A stretch of 64,000 nt of DNA from Pseudoalteromonas sp. R3 (GCF_004014715.1 NZ_CP034834.1:248001-312000), one strand, 5' to 3'; counted from the first letter of the stretch, positions 19,852 to 30,406 are shown. Notes: a model not told the origin generated them from the sequence alone. Program-made: numbers and translations.

Positions 19852-22800
19852 GTGTGTGAGCAAATTCAGGCGCAGTGCCGCCGCCATGACGTCACCTTGT
19901 TTACCTGGTTACAGACTGCCTTTGCTGTTTTTGTTGGCAAATACAGCCACACCACGGATGTGGTGATAGGCGCGCCTTTCTCGGGCCGTGAACACAGTCA
20001 GTTGCAACCTTTGGTCGGGTTTTTTATCAATACCTTGCCCATACGTACACGGTTTACGCCGCAGCTCACATTTACCGAGCTGCTGGCACAACAAAAAGCC
20101 GTTATGGTTGATATTCAGGCACATCAGGCGATGCCGTTTGAGCAGATTTTGGATGCGCTTAACCTGGAGCGTTCCCTCAGTCACCAGGGCGTCTTTCAGC
20201 TGAGCTTTGCGCTAAACCCACAACTGGATACCGATTTGCGTCTTGCTGATATAGAAGTACAGGCTGAGCAAGCGATCTCAGTGGCTGCCAAGTTCGATAT
20301 TGAGCTGAGCGCGGTACAGACCGCGGATGGGATCCGCTTGTCCTGGTGTTATAACACGGCTTTGTTTGACGCCGTCAGTATTGAACGTATGAGCCAGTCA
20401 TTACTGATGATGCTGAATGCACTTGCCAGCAATGCAGATACTCGCATAGCCGATTTACCACTGACAAAGCGGCGTTATGACGCACTCAAAGGACAATCTT
20501 ATCCAGTATTAAAGCCACAAACTGTGGTTACTCAGCTGGGCACACAAAACCCAGACAAAATTGCACTTAAAGACCCTCAACGAGGCGAAATACTGACTTA
20601 CGGTGAATTAAACGAGCGTGCCAGCCGTTTAGCAAAGTATTTGATTGGGCTGGGGCTTAAGTCACAGCAAACCGTTTTGGTAAGCTGTGACGCCGGTTGC
20701 GATCTGGTCGTGGCTATGCTGGGGGTGCTTAAAGCCGGTGGTGCGTATGTGCCTGTGTCGGCTCATTACCCCGAGGCACGCATCGCGCATATTATTGCAG
20801 ATAGCAACAGTCAGTGGCTACTCACACAGCAGCGCTTAGCCAGTCAGTTTGAACAGCACACACAGTGTCAGACCATTATGCTGGACAGCCCTGAACTAGA
20901 TGTGCAATTGGCGTCTTGCGCTACGGCTCCGTTACCCGAGCTCAATGCCGAACAACTTGCCTATGTTATCTATACTTCAGGTACAACAGGGCAACCTAAA
21001 GGGGTGATGATCCCTCATCAGGGTTTGGCTAACCTGTGTGCCTGGCATCAGCGAGCATTCGCACTGGATGCTGATAGCGTGGGCAGCCAGACTGCGAATA
21101 TAGCCTTTGACGCGGCAACCTGGGAGATATGGCCTTATCTGAGCGCTGGTGCACAGCTGGTGTTTGTGGCCAGCGCCCAGCTTACGGATCCGCAGTCGCT
21201 ATCGGCATGTTTGACCCAAGAGTCGGTAAGTCACTGTTTCCTGGCTACTCCCATCGCAGAAGTGATGCTGGCAGACCCCCGTTTTACGCCGACATCACTT
21301 CAGTATCTGCTGGTGGGTGGCGACAGGCTCAACCCGGTTAACGGGTCGTTTCCATTCAAGCTGATCAACAATTATGGTCCAACCGAAGCCTCCGTGGTGG
21401 CGACATCGGGTCCGGTTGTCTGTGGCACAGAGGCACTTCCGGATATCGGTCTACCGGTCGACAACTGCGATGTCTATATTGTCGATGAGCGGAATTGCAG
21501 TGTGGCGGACGGCATGGTTGGTGAGCTGCTGATTGCCGGTCAGGGGCTGGCACTGGGTTATCTTAATAAACCTGAGTTAAGTGAGGAAAAATTCACTGAA
21601 CTGAATCTGGACAATGGCGAGTTAGTGCGTGTTTATCGTAGTGGCGATTTGGTACGGCGACTAAGCAATGGCCGTATTGCTTATATTGGCCGCAATGATG
21701 CCCAGGTTAAGATACGCGGTTATCGCATTGAACTGGCTGAAATTGAGCACCAATTGCGTGCGCAAGACGGTGTTGCTGAATGTACGGTGCAGATAACCGA
21801 AACACAGTCAGGTAATAAACAACTGACGGCCTTTGTTGTGCCAGAGTTGACGCATACGAGACAAAGTTTAGCAGCGCAACTGCGAGGACAGCTGCGCTCG
21901 GTTTTGCCCGAGTATATGGTGCCAGCGAGCTTTTTGATGTTGGAGGCACTGCCTCTGACCACTCATGGCAAATTAGACCATCGGGCGTTACAGGTACTGG
22001 CACAGCAGGCCCAGGAAGTGGCAGCGGAGCACCCGAAAGAGCCGGACGCTAAAAGTAACACGCAGGCACAGCACAACCGTATTTTAATCCTGATGCGGGA
22101 GCTGTTAAACCAGCCTGATCTGCAACCCGAGGATGATTTTTTTGCCAGCGGTGGCGACTCTATTTTAGCCATTCAGCTCGCCAGTCGGGCCAGAGCGATA
22201 GACATGCCAGTCTCTGTGGCTGATATTTTTGCTCACAGCTGTGCGGCAGCATTGGCGGAAAATTTCGCAGCAACTAACGTGTTCTCTGAGCCATCGGCGG
22301 CCGATCATGAGCAGCAACATTTTGTGGGCAAGCTGAGGCCTCAGCCTATTCAGCAGTGGTTCTTCGAACAAGCTTTTGCTGTACCGGAACACTGGAATCA
22401 GGCTGTGATGCTGAGCCTCGACAAATCGGTGTCTTTTGCGCACCTGTGTGAGGCTGTTCAGGGGCTTATAACATGCCATGATGCACTCAGGTTGTCGGTT
22501 AAAAACAAAGATGAGCTTTATATTGTTGATCAACTGGATAGCACAGAAATATGCCAACATCATAACCTGAGTGAAGCAGGCGAGCAGTGGCAGGATGCTC
22601 TTGCAGAGCTAAGCAACTTGGCACAGGCAAGCTTTTCGTTTGACGGTTCACCTTTACTGCAATTATGCCATATCGCGACTCCCGACTCAGAGCTGGCTGA
22701 TCGGCTGCTGGTTATTGCTCATCATTTATTGGTAGACGGCGTATCCTGGCGTATTTTATTGGCGGATCTGGAGCTGGCTTGCACTAAGGCAAAGGCCGGA

Positions 22801-25800
22801 CAGCCAGTAACACTACCGCCGGCCAGTGCCTCGTTGGATGCCATTGCCTTTTATCTGCAGGAGCGTGCCTGTGACGCCAAGCATCTTGAAAGGTGGCAGG
22901 GGGCTTGTGCGACGGCCAGGTATCAGCAAGCTTTGGGAGCCAGCTTGTCTGACCGTGCAAGCACAAGTGTGATCCGCACGAAATTTCAGCTGAGTGAAAC
23001 GCATACCCGGCAATTGTTGAACGATGCCAACAGGGCGTATAAAAGTAATATTCAGACGCTGCTGCTTAGTGCCTGGCAGTGGTCCGGGTTACGCAATTAT
23101 CAGCAGGCGGAGCAGGTTGTTTTGCTTGAGAGCCATGGCCGGGCAAAACTCAGCGGTGTGCACGATGCCAGCCGCACCATTGGCTGGTTAACCGCGCTGT
23201 TTCCTTTGCGTTTACACAGTCAAAGCGGAGCATCAGACAGTGCCCTGGCTCAGACAATTTGTGTAGTGAAAGAGCAGCTGGCCTGGGCCACGGAACACGG
23301 CTGCGAGTTTGGTGCGCTGCGTTATTCTCACCCCGACCCGAAAGTGAGAACGTCACTGACAATCGATACGCGCACTCAGGTCTTTTTTAATTACTTGGGC
23401 CAGCTTGATACTGTGTTACAGCAAAGAGGTTTGCTCGGTGATGCCTGCGAACCCACGGGTGCCATGCGTAACGAACTGGATGATGCGTTTGCCGCTTTGC
23501 AAATTACGGCAGCGGTGACGGATGGCCGTTTGTCGGTCACACTGGAATGTGCATCGGGTTACTACACAGAACAGGATGCACTGCGGTTAAGTGCGCACTT
23601 TGAACAGGCCATTGAAACTGTGCGGGCACATTGCCTGACGCAAACCGAAAACTGCCCGACCCCCAGCGATTTTGCGCTGTTACCGGAGCTCGAACGCTTG
23701 CAACTGCAACAGCTGCTCGACAAGGCTGAGCAGCCAGTAGCCGACATTTATCCCATGACGCCTTTGCAGCAAGGGATGTGGTTCCATGCCCGAAGTACAG
23801 AAAGTCCGGTTTATCGTGAGCAGTCAGTGATGTTGTTGCAAGGTGCGCTGGATACGGAAGCCTTTGAGTACGCCTGGACCCAGTTGTTGGCTAAACATTC
23901 CATCCTGCGTACCGCATTTTTTGTCACCTCACAGCGGCCTGTGCAGCTAGTCTTAGAGTATTGCAAGTTACCACTGCAAATAGACGAACCTCAGCATTAC
24001 GACGATACGGTTAACGCTCGTCTGGCGCTGCTTGCTGAGCAGGAATACCGTCAGCCAATCGATTTGAACAATGCGCCTTGTATGCGGTTGAGGTTAGTAC
24101 CATTTGGTGAGCATTGTCATGGGGTTATCTGGACTTACCATCATATGATTATGGATGGCTGGTCCTTGCCTGTATTGTTTGATGGCCTGATAGAGTTTTA
24201 CCAGGCCAGGATTGAAAACCGGGTTGTGGAGGCGGTCGCTGATCCATTTCGTGATTATGTGGCTTATCTTGAGACTCGTGATACACAAGCAGAGAAGGCA
24301 TTCTGGCAAACACAATTGGGCCATATTGACACACCAACCTTAGTGACAGAACACCTGACACTGAGTGCAGACAAAGACCCTGGCGTGAGTGAGCTGACTC
24401 AGATGCTCAGTACTGAGTTCACTCAGCAATTGAACCAGTTTGCCAAGCACCAGGGACTGACGCTCAATCAGGTGATTCAGGGGGCCTGGGCCTATTGGTT
24501 ACGTACCTGTTGTCAGAGTGACACTGTGCTATTCGGCCAGACTATTTCAGGTCGCCCGGACACTTTGCCAAATGTGGAGCAGCGGGTAGGGCTGTATATC
24601 AATACGCAACCTGTTCTGGTCTCAACACCGGGGCATATGTCAGTAAAAGACTACCTGCGACAGATCAAAGAGCACCAGGCTCAGCTGACACGGTTTGCCC
24701 ATACACCTTTGTCGCAGATCCACCAGTGGAGCGGCATTGACAACAGCAGCGAACTGTTTGATGCACTATATGTCTTTGAAAATTATCCCAACGATCCGCT
24801 AGCACAAGAAAGCGCACCATTTAGGGTAAAGGTCTGCTCGGAGCAGGATCAGACGCATTATCCCATCACATTTGTAGTGGGTGTAGCGGATCAGCTGTCG
24901 CTGACGCTCAGTTATAGCGAAGCAATACTGACAAACACACAGGCCAGACAGAGTCTGAACCTGATCACAGATTTACTGGATGCCTTTATGGCGCAGCCTG
25001 AAATGGCACTGGCTCAATTGCCTCTGGTCAAGCCAGAGCAGGCTACTCAGATCCCCCATTTCGAATTGCCAGGCGCACAGCCGAGGATGGATCAGCATCA
25101 GACGCTACATCAGGCATTTGCGCAGATCAAAGCGGAATATGAGACATGTCCCGCCATTCGCTACATTCAGCAGAGTAACCATACTGAGGTTGTGCTGAGC
25201 TATGGTGAGCTGGATGAGGCTGCCTGTCAGCTGGCGAATTATTTGTCGTCGCACCATTCGCTGTGCGCAGGTCAGGCGGTAATCGCGGTTTGCCTGGACT
25301 CTGGCCCGCAACTTATCATTGCCATTCTGGCTGCCCTTAAGCTCGGCGCCTCTTACCTGCCAATTGCTCCGGCATTGCCCGAAAAAAGGCGCCATTACAT
25401 GCTGACTAATGCACAAGCTGCTGTGCTGATAAGCGTCGAGCCTGCCTGGGTGGGAGGGTTGCCTGCTTGTCCGGTCGTGGACCTGACTGCAAGTCATGCA
25501 GCTATCTCAGTGCAGTCAAACGAGTTTGTGGAACCGGATTGTAACGGTGAGTCTGCTTGTTATGTTATCTACACTTCTGGCACCACAGGTGAGCCAAAAG
25601 GCGTGCAGGTTGCGCATCGCAGCGTGCTGAATTACGTGGCCTGCCTGCAAAGTAATTATGCGATTACACCTGACGATAATTATCTGCAATTTGCCAGTTG
25701 CAGCTTTGATGTATTTGCTGAAGAAGTGTTTTGTACTTTGCTTAGCGGCGCAACGCTGGTAATGGCAGAGCAGGAACAGTTGCTTAACAGTCAGGCGCTG

Positions 25801-27711
25801 GCTGAATTATCTCGCCAGAGTCAGCTGAGCCTAATGAGCCTGCCAACGGCTTACTGGCACCAGTTGGCGGTGAGCCCTGTGGACTTAGGTTCGGCTATGC
25901 GGATTATCACCGTGGGTGGTGAGCAAATGCAAAGTACGGCGCTAAGAGCCTGGCAGCACCACTACGGTACAGGCATCCGTGTTATCAACGCCTATGGCCC
26001 GACAGAAACCACCATTTCAGCCACACTGATGGATGTCACCCGGTATCAGGGAGACATAATTCCGATTGGTCAGCCTCTGACTGGATTAACTGTGCATATT
26101 CTCGACAAGGAGCTCAGATCTGTGCCGGATTATGTGGCAGGGGAGCTGTATGTGAGCGGCGCGGGCCTGGCGCTTGGCTATCTGGGCGACAAAATTAAAA
26201 CAGACAAAGCCTTTGTGTTTAACCCGAATACACAAACCCGTTGCTACAAAACCGGCGACAAGGTCCGGCTTGAAGACGGGTCGTTGCACTTTTTAGGGCG
26301 TCTGGATGAGCAAGTTAAAATCAGAGGGTATCGTATTGAACTGGGCGAGATTGAACGGGCATTGCTTGAACACCAAGAGGTTAAAGCGTGTGCTGTCGTA
26401 GTTAAAAATGATAAAGCGGCGGGCGATCAGCTGGTTGCTTTTATCGAGTCACATGACCCAGATATCACTTCGCTAAAAGCGACTTTGGCCGAGCAACTCC
26501 CCAAATATATGGTACCTCAGTGGATGGTGCCCCGTGCCCAGCTGCCACACAACAATAATGGCAAACTGGACAGAAAAGCGCTGGCCCGTGAGGCTCAGAC
26601 TCTGTCGTTGGCCGCGCCTGAGTGCTATGTAGCGCCGACTACACCACTCGAACGCCACCTGTGTGACTACCTTGCTGAGTTGCTTCAGTGCTCTCGGGTG
26701 GGCCTAAATGATGACTTTTTTGAGCTGGGAGGTCATTCACTGCTGATGATGCGATTGCATACTGAGCTGTGCGATACGCTAAAGGCAGAAGTACCGATAG
26801 CTATGTTGCTGCAACACCCTTGTGTCGGTGACCTGGCCAAAGCGTTAACTGAGTTTCAGTATGCTCATCAGGATCAGCACTTATCTCCTCAGAGCCTGTT
26901 GTGTCTGCAAACTGGCAGCAATGGAGTCACGCCTGTAGTGTTGATAGCGGGAGCCGGCGGACTACTGATGGCCTTTCAGGCATTGGTACAGGGTCTGGAT
27001 ACACGGATCCCTGTATACGGTTTACAGCCAGATCTGATAGCAAATGACCCGGATACCGTCAGATCTGTAGACGCGACTGCCCGGCATTATGTGTCGGTGC
27101 TGACACAAGCAGGAATTGGCCAGGTCAATCTGGTAGGTCATTCATTTGGCAGTTTTATTGCGCTGACAATGGCCCAGCACCTGGAGCAAATAGATGAACT
27201 CGTTTCGGGCTCGCAGGGAGCGTCTGTTGCCTCCATCACGATTTTAGACACGCCCAGACCTTTGCAAAGCACGGTTTCAGTTACAGAGCAGCAGGCCAGC
27301 CGCCTGATGCTCGAAAATATGAACGCATTTTTTGCACTGCACTTTGATGACGCTCAGCTGGAAACACTCATGACAATGTCGACCGAAGCGCAGGGTCAGA
27401 CCTTAGCACAGTCCATGGTTCAGTCAGGTTATCACTTTTCCTCAGCTCAGTTACAACGTTTACAAACGGTATTTTGCGCTCAGCTGATGGCTGATGTGTG
27501 CCTGCCTGAGCAGCTTAGCTGCCCAATTCGGGTAATTAAAGCTTCGCAGACCCAAGAGTTTGAGGGGCGAACGTTAACGACTGATATGGGCTGGCAGGCA
27601 CTTTATGACAGAGTGCGCGCATTTGAAGTTGCAGGGGAGCACCTTTCAATTTTAGGCCACAAAGAGGTCGGCGAAGTCGTAAAAATAATAGAGAGTGACT
27701 ATGTTTTGTAG
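19852..27711 (+). CDS. Terminal NRPS subunit, C-terminal part (C-A(Leu-like)-T-E-C-A-T-TE)
   Basis: Continues the subunit begun at 15680 after a one-base frameshift. Order: second half of a C domain; an A domain (core near 20971) with pocket D-A-W-L-L-G-N-V-V, one change from the Leu code DAWFLGNVV; a carrier with GGDSI, the form usual before epimerases; an epimerization domain (HHLLVDGVSWRIL, ESHGR, SRTIGW), so D-Leu-like is expected; a C domain (HHMIMDG) that should accept a D-residue donor; an A domain with pocket D-V-E-S-T-G-A-I-S, whose Glu suggests a basic substrate (weak); a carrier with GGHSLL; and a type I thioesterase with the GHSFG nucleophile motif near 27137 and a late GEHLS histidine. 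The thioesterase marks the end of the assembly line and would release the peptide by hydrolysis or cyclization. Confidence 0.9.
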   Translation: MCEQIQAQCRRHDVTLFTWLQTAFAVFVGKYSHTTDVVIGAPFSGREHSQLQPLVGFFINTLPIRTRFTPQLTFTELLAQQKAVMVDIQAHQAMPFEQILDALNLERSLSHQGVFQLSFALNPQLDTDLRLADIEVQAEQAISVAAKFDIELSAVQTADGIRLSWCYNTALFDAVSIERMSQSLLMMLNALASNADTRIADLPLTKRRYDALKGQSYPVLKPQTVVTQLGTQNPDKIALKDPQRGEILTYGELNERASRLAKYLIGLGLKSQQTVLVSCDAGCDLVVAMLGVLKAGGAYVPVSAHYPEARIAHIIADSNSQWLLTQQRLASQFEQHTQCQTIMLDSPELDVQLASCATAPLPELNAEQLAYVIYTSGTTGQPKGVMIPHQGLANLCAWHQRAFALDADSVGSQTANIAFDAATWEIWPYLSAGAQLVFVASAQLTDPQSLSACLTQESVSHCFLATPIAEVMLADPRFTPTSLQYLLVGGDRLNPVNGSFPFKLINNYGPTEASVVATSGPVVCGTEALPDIGLPVDNCDVYIVDERNCSVADGMVGELLIAGQGLALGYLNKPELSEEKFTELNLDNGELVRVYRSGDLVRRLSNGRIAYIGRNDAQVKIRGYRIELAEIEHQLRAQDGVAECTVQITETQSGNKQLTAFVVPELTHTRQSLAAQLRGQLRSVLPEYMVPASFLMLEALPLTTHGKLDHRALQVLAQQAQEVAAEHPKEPDAKSNTQAQHNRILILMRELLNQPDLQPEDDFFASGGDSILAIQLASRARAIDMPVSVADIFAHSCAAALAENFAATNVFSEPSAADHEQQHFVGKLRPQPIQQWFFEQAFAVPEHWNQAVMLSLDKSVSFAHLCEAVQGLITCHDALRLSVKNKDELYIVDQLDSTEICQHHNLSEAGEQWQDALAELSNLAQASFSFDGSPLLQLCHIATPDSELADRLLVIAHHLLVDGVSWRILLADLELACTKAKAGQPVTLPPASASLDAIAFYLQERACDAKHLERWQGACATARYQQALGASLSDRASTSVIRTKFQLSETHTRQLLNDANRAYKSNIQTLLLSAWQWSGLRNYQQAEQVVLLESHGRAKLSGVHDASRTIGWLTALFPLRLHSQSGASDSALAQTICVVKEQLAWATEHGCEFGALRYSHPDPKVRTSLTIDTRTQVFFNYLGQLDTVLQQRGLLGDACEPTGAMRNELDDAFAALQITAAVTDGRLSVTLECASGYYTEQDALRLSAHFEQAIETVRAHCLTQTENCPTPSDFALLPELERLQLQQLLDKAEQPVADIYPMTPLQQGMWFHARSTESPVYREQSVMLLQGALDTEAFEYAWTQLLAKHSILRTAFFVTSQRPVQLVLEYCKLPLQIDEPQHYDDTVNARLALLAEQEYRQPIDLNNAPCMRLRLVPFGEHCHGVIWTYHHMIMDGWSLPVLFDGLIEFYQARIENRVVEAVADPFRDYVAYLETRDTQAEKAFWQTQLGHIDTPTLVTEHLTLSADKDPGVSELTQMLSTEFTQQLNQFAKHQGLTLNQVIQGAWAYWLRTCCQSDTVLFGQTISGRPDTLPNVEQRVGLYINTQPVLVSTPGHMSVKDYLRQIKEHQAQLTRFAHTPLSQIHQWSGIDNSSELFDALYVFENYPNDPLAQESAPFRVKVCSEQDQTHYPITFVVGVADQLSLTLSYSEAILTNTQARQSLNLITDLLDAFMAQPEMALAQLPLVKPEQATQIPHFELPGAQPRMDQHQTLHQAFAQIKAEYETCPAIRYIQQSNHTEVVLSYGELDEAACQLANYLSSHHSLCAGQAVIAVCLDSGPQLIIAILAALKLGASYLPIAPALPEKRRHYMLTNAQAAVLISVEPAWVGGLPACPVVDLTASHAAISVQSNEFVEPDCNGESACYVIYTSGTTGEPKGVQVAHRSVLNYVACLQSNYAITPDDNYLQFASCSFDVFAEEVFCTLLSGATLVMAEQEQLLNSQALAELSRQSQLSLMSLPTAYWHQLAVSPVDLGSAMRIITVGGEQMQSTALRAWQHHYGTGIRVINAYGPTETTISATLMDVTRYQGDIIPIGQPLTGLTVHILDKELRSVPDYVAGELYVSGAGLALGYLGDKIKTDKAFVFNPNTQTRCYKTGDKVRLEDGSLHFLGRLDEQVKIRGYRIELGEIERALLEHQEVKACAVVVKNDKAAGDQLVAFIESHDPDITSLKATLAEQLPKYMVPQWMVPRAQLPHNNNGKLDRKALAREAQTLSLAAPECYVAPTTPLERHLCDYLAELLQCSRVGLNDDFFELGGHSLLMMRLHTELCDTLKAEVPIAMLLQHPCVGDLAKALTEFQYAHQDQHLSPQSLLCLQTGSNGVTPVVLIAGAGGLLMAFQALVQGLDTRIPVYGLQPDLIANDPDTVRSVDATARHYVSVLTQAGIGQVNLVGHSFGSFIALTMAQHLEQIDELVSGSQGASVASITILDTPRPLQSTVSVTEQQASRLMLENMNAFFALHFDDAQLETLMTMSTEAQGQTLAQSMVQSGYHFSSAQLQRLQTVFCAQLMADVCLPEQLSCPIRVIKASQTQEFEGRTLTTDMGWQALYDRVRAFEVAGEHLSILGHKEVGEVVKIIESDYVL

Positions 27712-27838
27712 TCTATTGTTTATGAATATGTTTTTAAAATGTTTTATTTGATGTTGGTTGAGCTTAAAAATTAAACAATTAATGTCAAAATTGCGATGTA
27801 AATTTTACTTGTTACCTTACTTAAAGGATGGGAATAAA

Positions 27839-28792
27839 ATGGATCAGTTACTATCACCAGATATGGATTTAAGTTCCGCCGATACAGATCAACGGATCCA
27901 TGATCTCTCAGGACAAAAGCAAAGTGGTCTTGCCTGGGTTAAGGCGAATGTTAAGGAAATTAATGCCTGGGTTGACCGCGATGGGTTTGCACTGTTGCGT
28001 GGACTCAATATTGTGAGTACCAACCAGTTCAGCACCATTTTGGAAACGATTTTTGGCGAACCGCTCAGCCAGTATATTTATCGCTCTTCTCCTCGCACTG
28101 CACTGCGTAACAACATTTATACCACCACGGAATATCACGCCGATCAGGTGATTTTGCAACACAATGAAAATGCCTACTCCAACTGCTGGCCAATGCGGAT
28201 GGGCTTTTTCTGTGTTGTCCCCGCTAAAACGGGGGGCGATACCCCGCTTGCAGATAGCCGCGAAGTGTACAAGCGGCTGCCTGATGACCTGAAAGCACGG
28301 TTTGAGGAGCGCGGCATTATGTATGTGCGCAATTACGGTGACATAGATTTGCCCTGGCAAGAAGTGTTTCAGACCAGTGATCGCGATGAAGTAGAAGCAT
28401 ATTGCTGGAAAAACGATATTCAGTGCGAGTGGTTTGACGATGGCAGGCTACAGACCCGGCAGTTCAGACCTGCGGTTATGACACACCCGCAAACCGGCGA
28501 AAAGGTCTGGTTCAATCAGGCGCATTTATTCCATTGCTCTGCGGTAGACAATGAAATGCCCGACAGCATTGGAACAGATTACTTGCCTCGCAATGCCTAT
28601 TACGGCGACGGTAGTGAGATTGCCAAAGAAGACATTGATGTCATCAATGATGTCTACCGTGCGCTCACTTTTTCTTACCCCTGGCAGCGCAACGACATTT
28701 TGCTGCTAGACAACATGCTATTCACACATGGCCGTCAGGCTTATACAGGTACTCGCAAGGTACTGGTGGGAATGGCAAAAGCGGCGCGTTAA
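27839..28792 (+). CDS. TauD/SyrP-like Fe(II)/2-oxoglutarate dioxygenase, probable aspartyl/asparaginyl beta-hydroxylase
   Basis: 317 residues from the ATG at 27839, which has AAAGGA about 10 bases upstream; an in-frame extension to 27758 lacks such a site. The iron facial triad is visible: H100-A-D102 and the distal H297 followed by G-R. The segment after the triad (YTGTRKVLVGM) supplies the Arg that binds 2-oxoglutarate in this family. SyrP-type enzymes hydroxylate the beta-carbon of Asp tethered to an NRPS carrier. With one Asp and two Asn-like modules just upstream, beta-hydroxylation of one of these residues is the natural inference. It follows the thioesterase by 127 bp with no obvious terminator, so it probably belongs to the same operon. 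Confidence 0.8.
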   Translation: MDQLLSPDMDLSSADTDQRIHDLSGQKQSGLAWVKANVKEINAWVDRDGFALLRGLNIVSTNQFSTILETIFGEPLSQYIYRSSPRTALRNNIYTTTEYHADQVILQHNENAYSNCWPMRMGFFCVVPAKTGGDTPLADSREVYKRLPDDLKARFEERGIMYVRNYGDIDLPWQEVFQTSDRDEVEAYCWKNDIQCEWFDDGRLQTRQFRPAVMTHPQTGEKVWFNQAHLFHCSAVDNEMPDSIGTDYLPRNAYYGDGSEIAKEDIDVINDVYRALTFSYPWQRNDILLLDNMLFTHGRQAYTGTRKVLVGMAKAAR

Positions 28793-28865
28793 TGAGCGCC
28801 ACCTGGGGTTTGTTAGTGGTGATGAGGTTGGCAAACAAAGTGGTCAAAATTGAGGAATCCATACA

Positions 28866-30233
28866 ATGAACCGGTTATACCCTTCAAGACTCAAGATCAT
28901 GGTGATGTGTTTGATCAGCCTGATCCTGGCATCGTGTCTGCAAAACAAAAGTTCAGCAAAAGACACTACTATCACAGCCTCGCAACTGGAAATGATAGAT
29001 GTATCCGTTAAACAGTATTGCGACGCTATGGTGTTTTTCGGGACTATCTATATTACTTCTGTGGACAAAGTGGTTTATGAATATCACTGTGGCCCGCAAA
29101 ATATGCAATACAACGTGGATAACACGGTAAAGTCTAAGTACCGCATTGGTTCAAACACCAAAGCATTTGCTGCTGCTATCTTGATGCGCATGTTAGAAGG
29201 TAAGGACCTCAGAGCTGAAACTGTTGGTGACTATTTGCCTTGGTACCCTAAAAATCAGTGCGCAGACGTTACCTTGCATAATCTGTTGGCGATGTCGTCG
29301 GGGATCCCTAACTACAGTGACAACGAAGAAGTGTATAACAACTGGGGCTGGCGTCCATATTTGTATGACGAAACGCTCAACCTGAATGGCCCTGAAGGGT
29401 TTGGTAACCGCTTTTGTACGTGTGAGGAGCAAGGTGGGCAGCCTTCTTTTACCCAGGGAAGCAAATACGAATACAGTAACTGTAACTACTACCTGGTTGG
29501 TAACATCATTGAGCAGCTAGCGGCGGGTACACAAGGTGATATCGACCGCAGTTTCTGGTTTAGCAACATTCTCAAAGAACAGATCCTAGATCCGCTGGAT
29601 ATGAGTGACAGTGGCTCGTTTAGTGCCATTGGCATTTATTCTGATATGACAACAGGTTATATCTACAAAGACAACCAATACCTGCCACTGGCCAACGGCC
29701 GCCCACCTGCAACCGGTGGCCCGGCACCTTATCAGGATATCCTGGTTAATCCATACAGTAACCCCTTAGTGTTGTACTCGGCCGGTGATATGTACTCCAC
29801 CGTTGAAGATATGCACAAGTGGGATCAGGGCTTATATACCAACAAAATTCTTAATGAAGCGCAAAAGCTGGCTGCGTTCGCGCCTTATTCAAATACCGGG
29901 AGCTCAAGCTCATGTGAATACTACGGATATGGTTGGTTTGTCACCTATATCGACCCCAATCAGTACGGCAAAGTTGCAGACTGCCCGGATGATCCCAGCG
30001 AAACAAACCTCAGAAAGTACGAGAAGTTTTTACAGTATTCGGGCAGCTACCCTTACTCATGGGTGACCAGCTTTAACCGTCTGCTGGAGCGGGATCAGAA
30101 CGTGATGGTGTTCAGCAACTATGTGAAAACGGGCACTGAGTCGGATTGTATTGCAGAAGAAATTCGCAACATTATTTTCTACAGCGACAAGCACCGCACC
30201 GAGGCATGTCAGACAGTATTGGATGAAGCGTAA
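28866..30233 (+). CDS. Lipoprotein serine hydrolase of the class C beta-lactamase/penicillin-binding type
   Basis: 455 residues; GAGGAA lies upstream of the ATG. The N-terminus is a lipoprotein signal with lipobox L-A-S-C24, so it is exported and membrane-anchored. The catalytic S96-N-T-K99 (SxxK) and the Y203-S-N motif of the serine beta-lactamase/DD-peptidase superfamily are present. The C-terminal half is long, with several Cys, and I see no clear third (KTG-like) box. It lies 73 bp after the hydroxylase gene on the same strand. In NRPS loci such enzymes can remove an N-acyl-D-amino-acid prodrug cap (ClbP, XcnG) or give self-protection. ClbP is anchored by three C-terminal helices, which are absent here, so the parallel is only partial. 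It could also be a general esterase or peptidase. Confidence 0.8.
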   Translation: MNRLYPSRLKIMVMCLISLILASCLQNKSSAKDTTITASQLEMIDVSVKQYCDAMVFFGTIYITSVDKVVYEYHCGPQNMQYNVDNTVKSKYRIGSNTKAFAAAILMRMLEGKDLRAETVGDYLPWYPKNQCADVTLHNLLAMSSGIPNYSDNEEVYNNWGWRPYLYDETLNLNGPEGFGNRFCTCEEQGGQPSFTQGSKYEYSNCNYYLVGNIIEQLAAGTQGDIDRSFWFSNILKEQILDPLDMSDSGSFSAIGIYSDMTTGYIYKDNQYLPLANGRPPATGGPAPYQDILVNPYSNPLVLYSAGDMYSTVEDMHKWDQGLYTNKILNEAQKLAAFAPYSNTGSSSSCEYYGYGWFVTYIDPNQYGKVADCPDDPSETNLRKYEKFLQYSGSYPYSWVTSFNRLLERDQNVMVFSNYVKTGTESDCIAEEIRNIIFYSDKHRTEACQTVLDEA

Positions 30234-30328
30234 AAGTGCGAGCAACACAGGTGTTCATCGGTTCAAGGCCGGGGTGGCAAACCCGTCTCCCCGTAACAAC
30301 ACCTTTGTCACCCTTCAACAACTCCGTT

Positions 30329-30355
30329 GTCATCCCGCACTTGATGCGGGATCTA
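30329..30355. repeat. REP-like palindrome, ATCCCGCA-cttga-TGCGGGAT type
   Basis: Perfect inverted repeat ATCCCGCA/TGCGGGAT with a five-base loop, between GTC and CTAC. A near-identical copy lies at 62928-62955. Confidence 0.75.
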
Positions 30356-30406
30356 CTGACAAACAACGCGGTTGTTGGGGTGTTGGCGTTACCATTGAAG
30401 AATGAA

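Noticed and set aside
2..27711. Alterochromide-type cluster of Pseudoalteromonas
   Set aside because: The module order (Gly?-Asp-Asn?-Asn?-Thr-Leu-X) and embedded aminotransferase differ from the Thr-first pentapeptide with aryl polyene tail; no halogenase or polyene genes are present.
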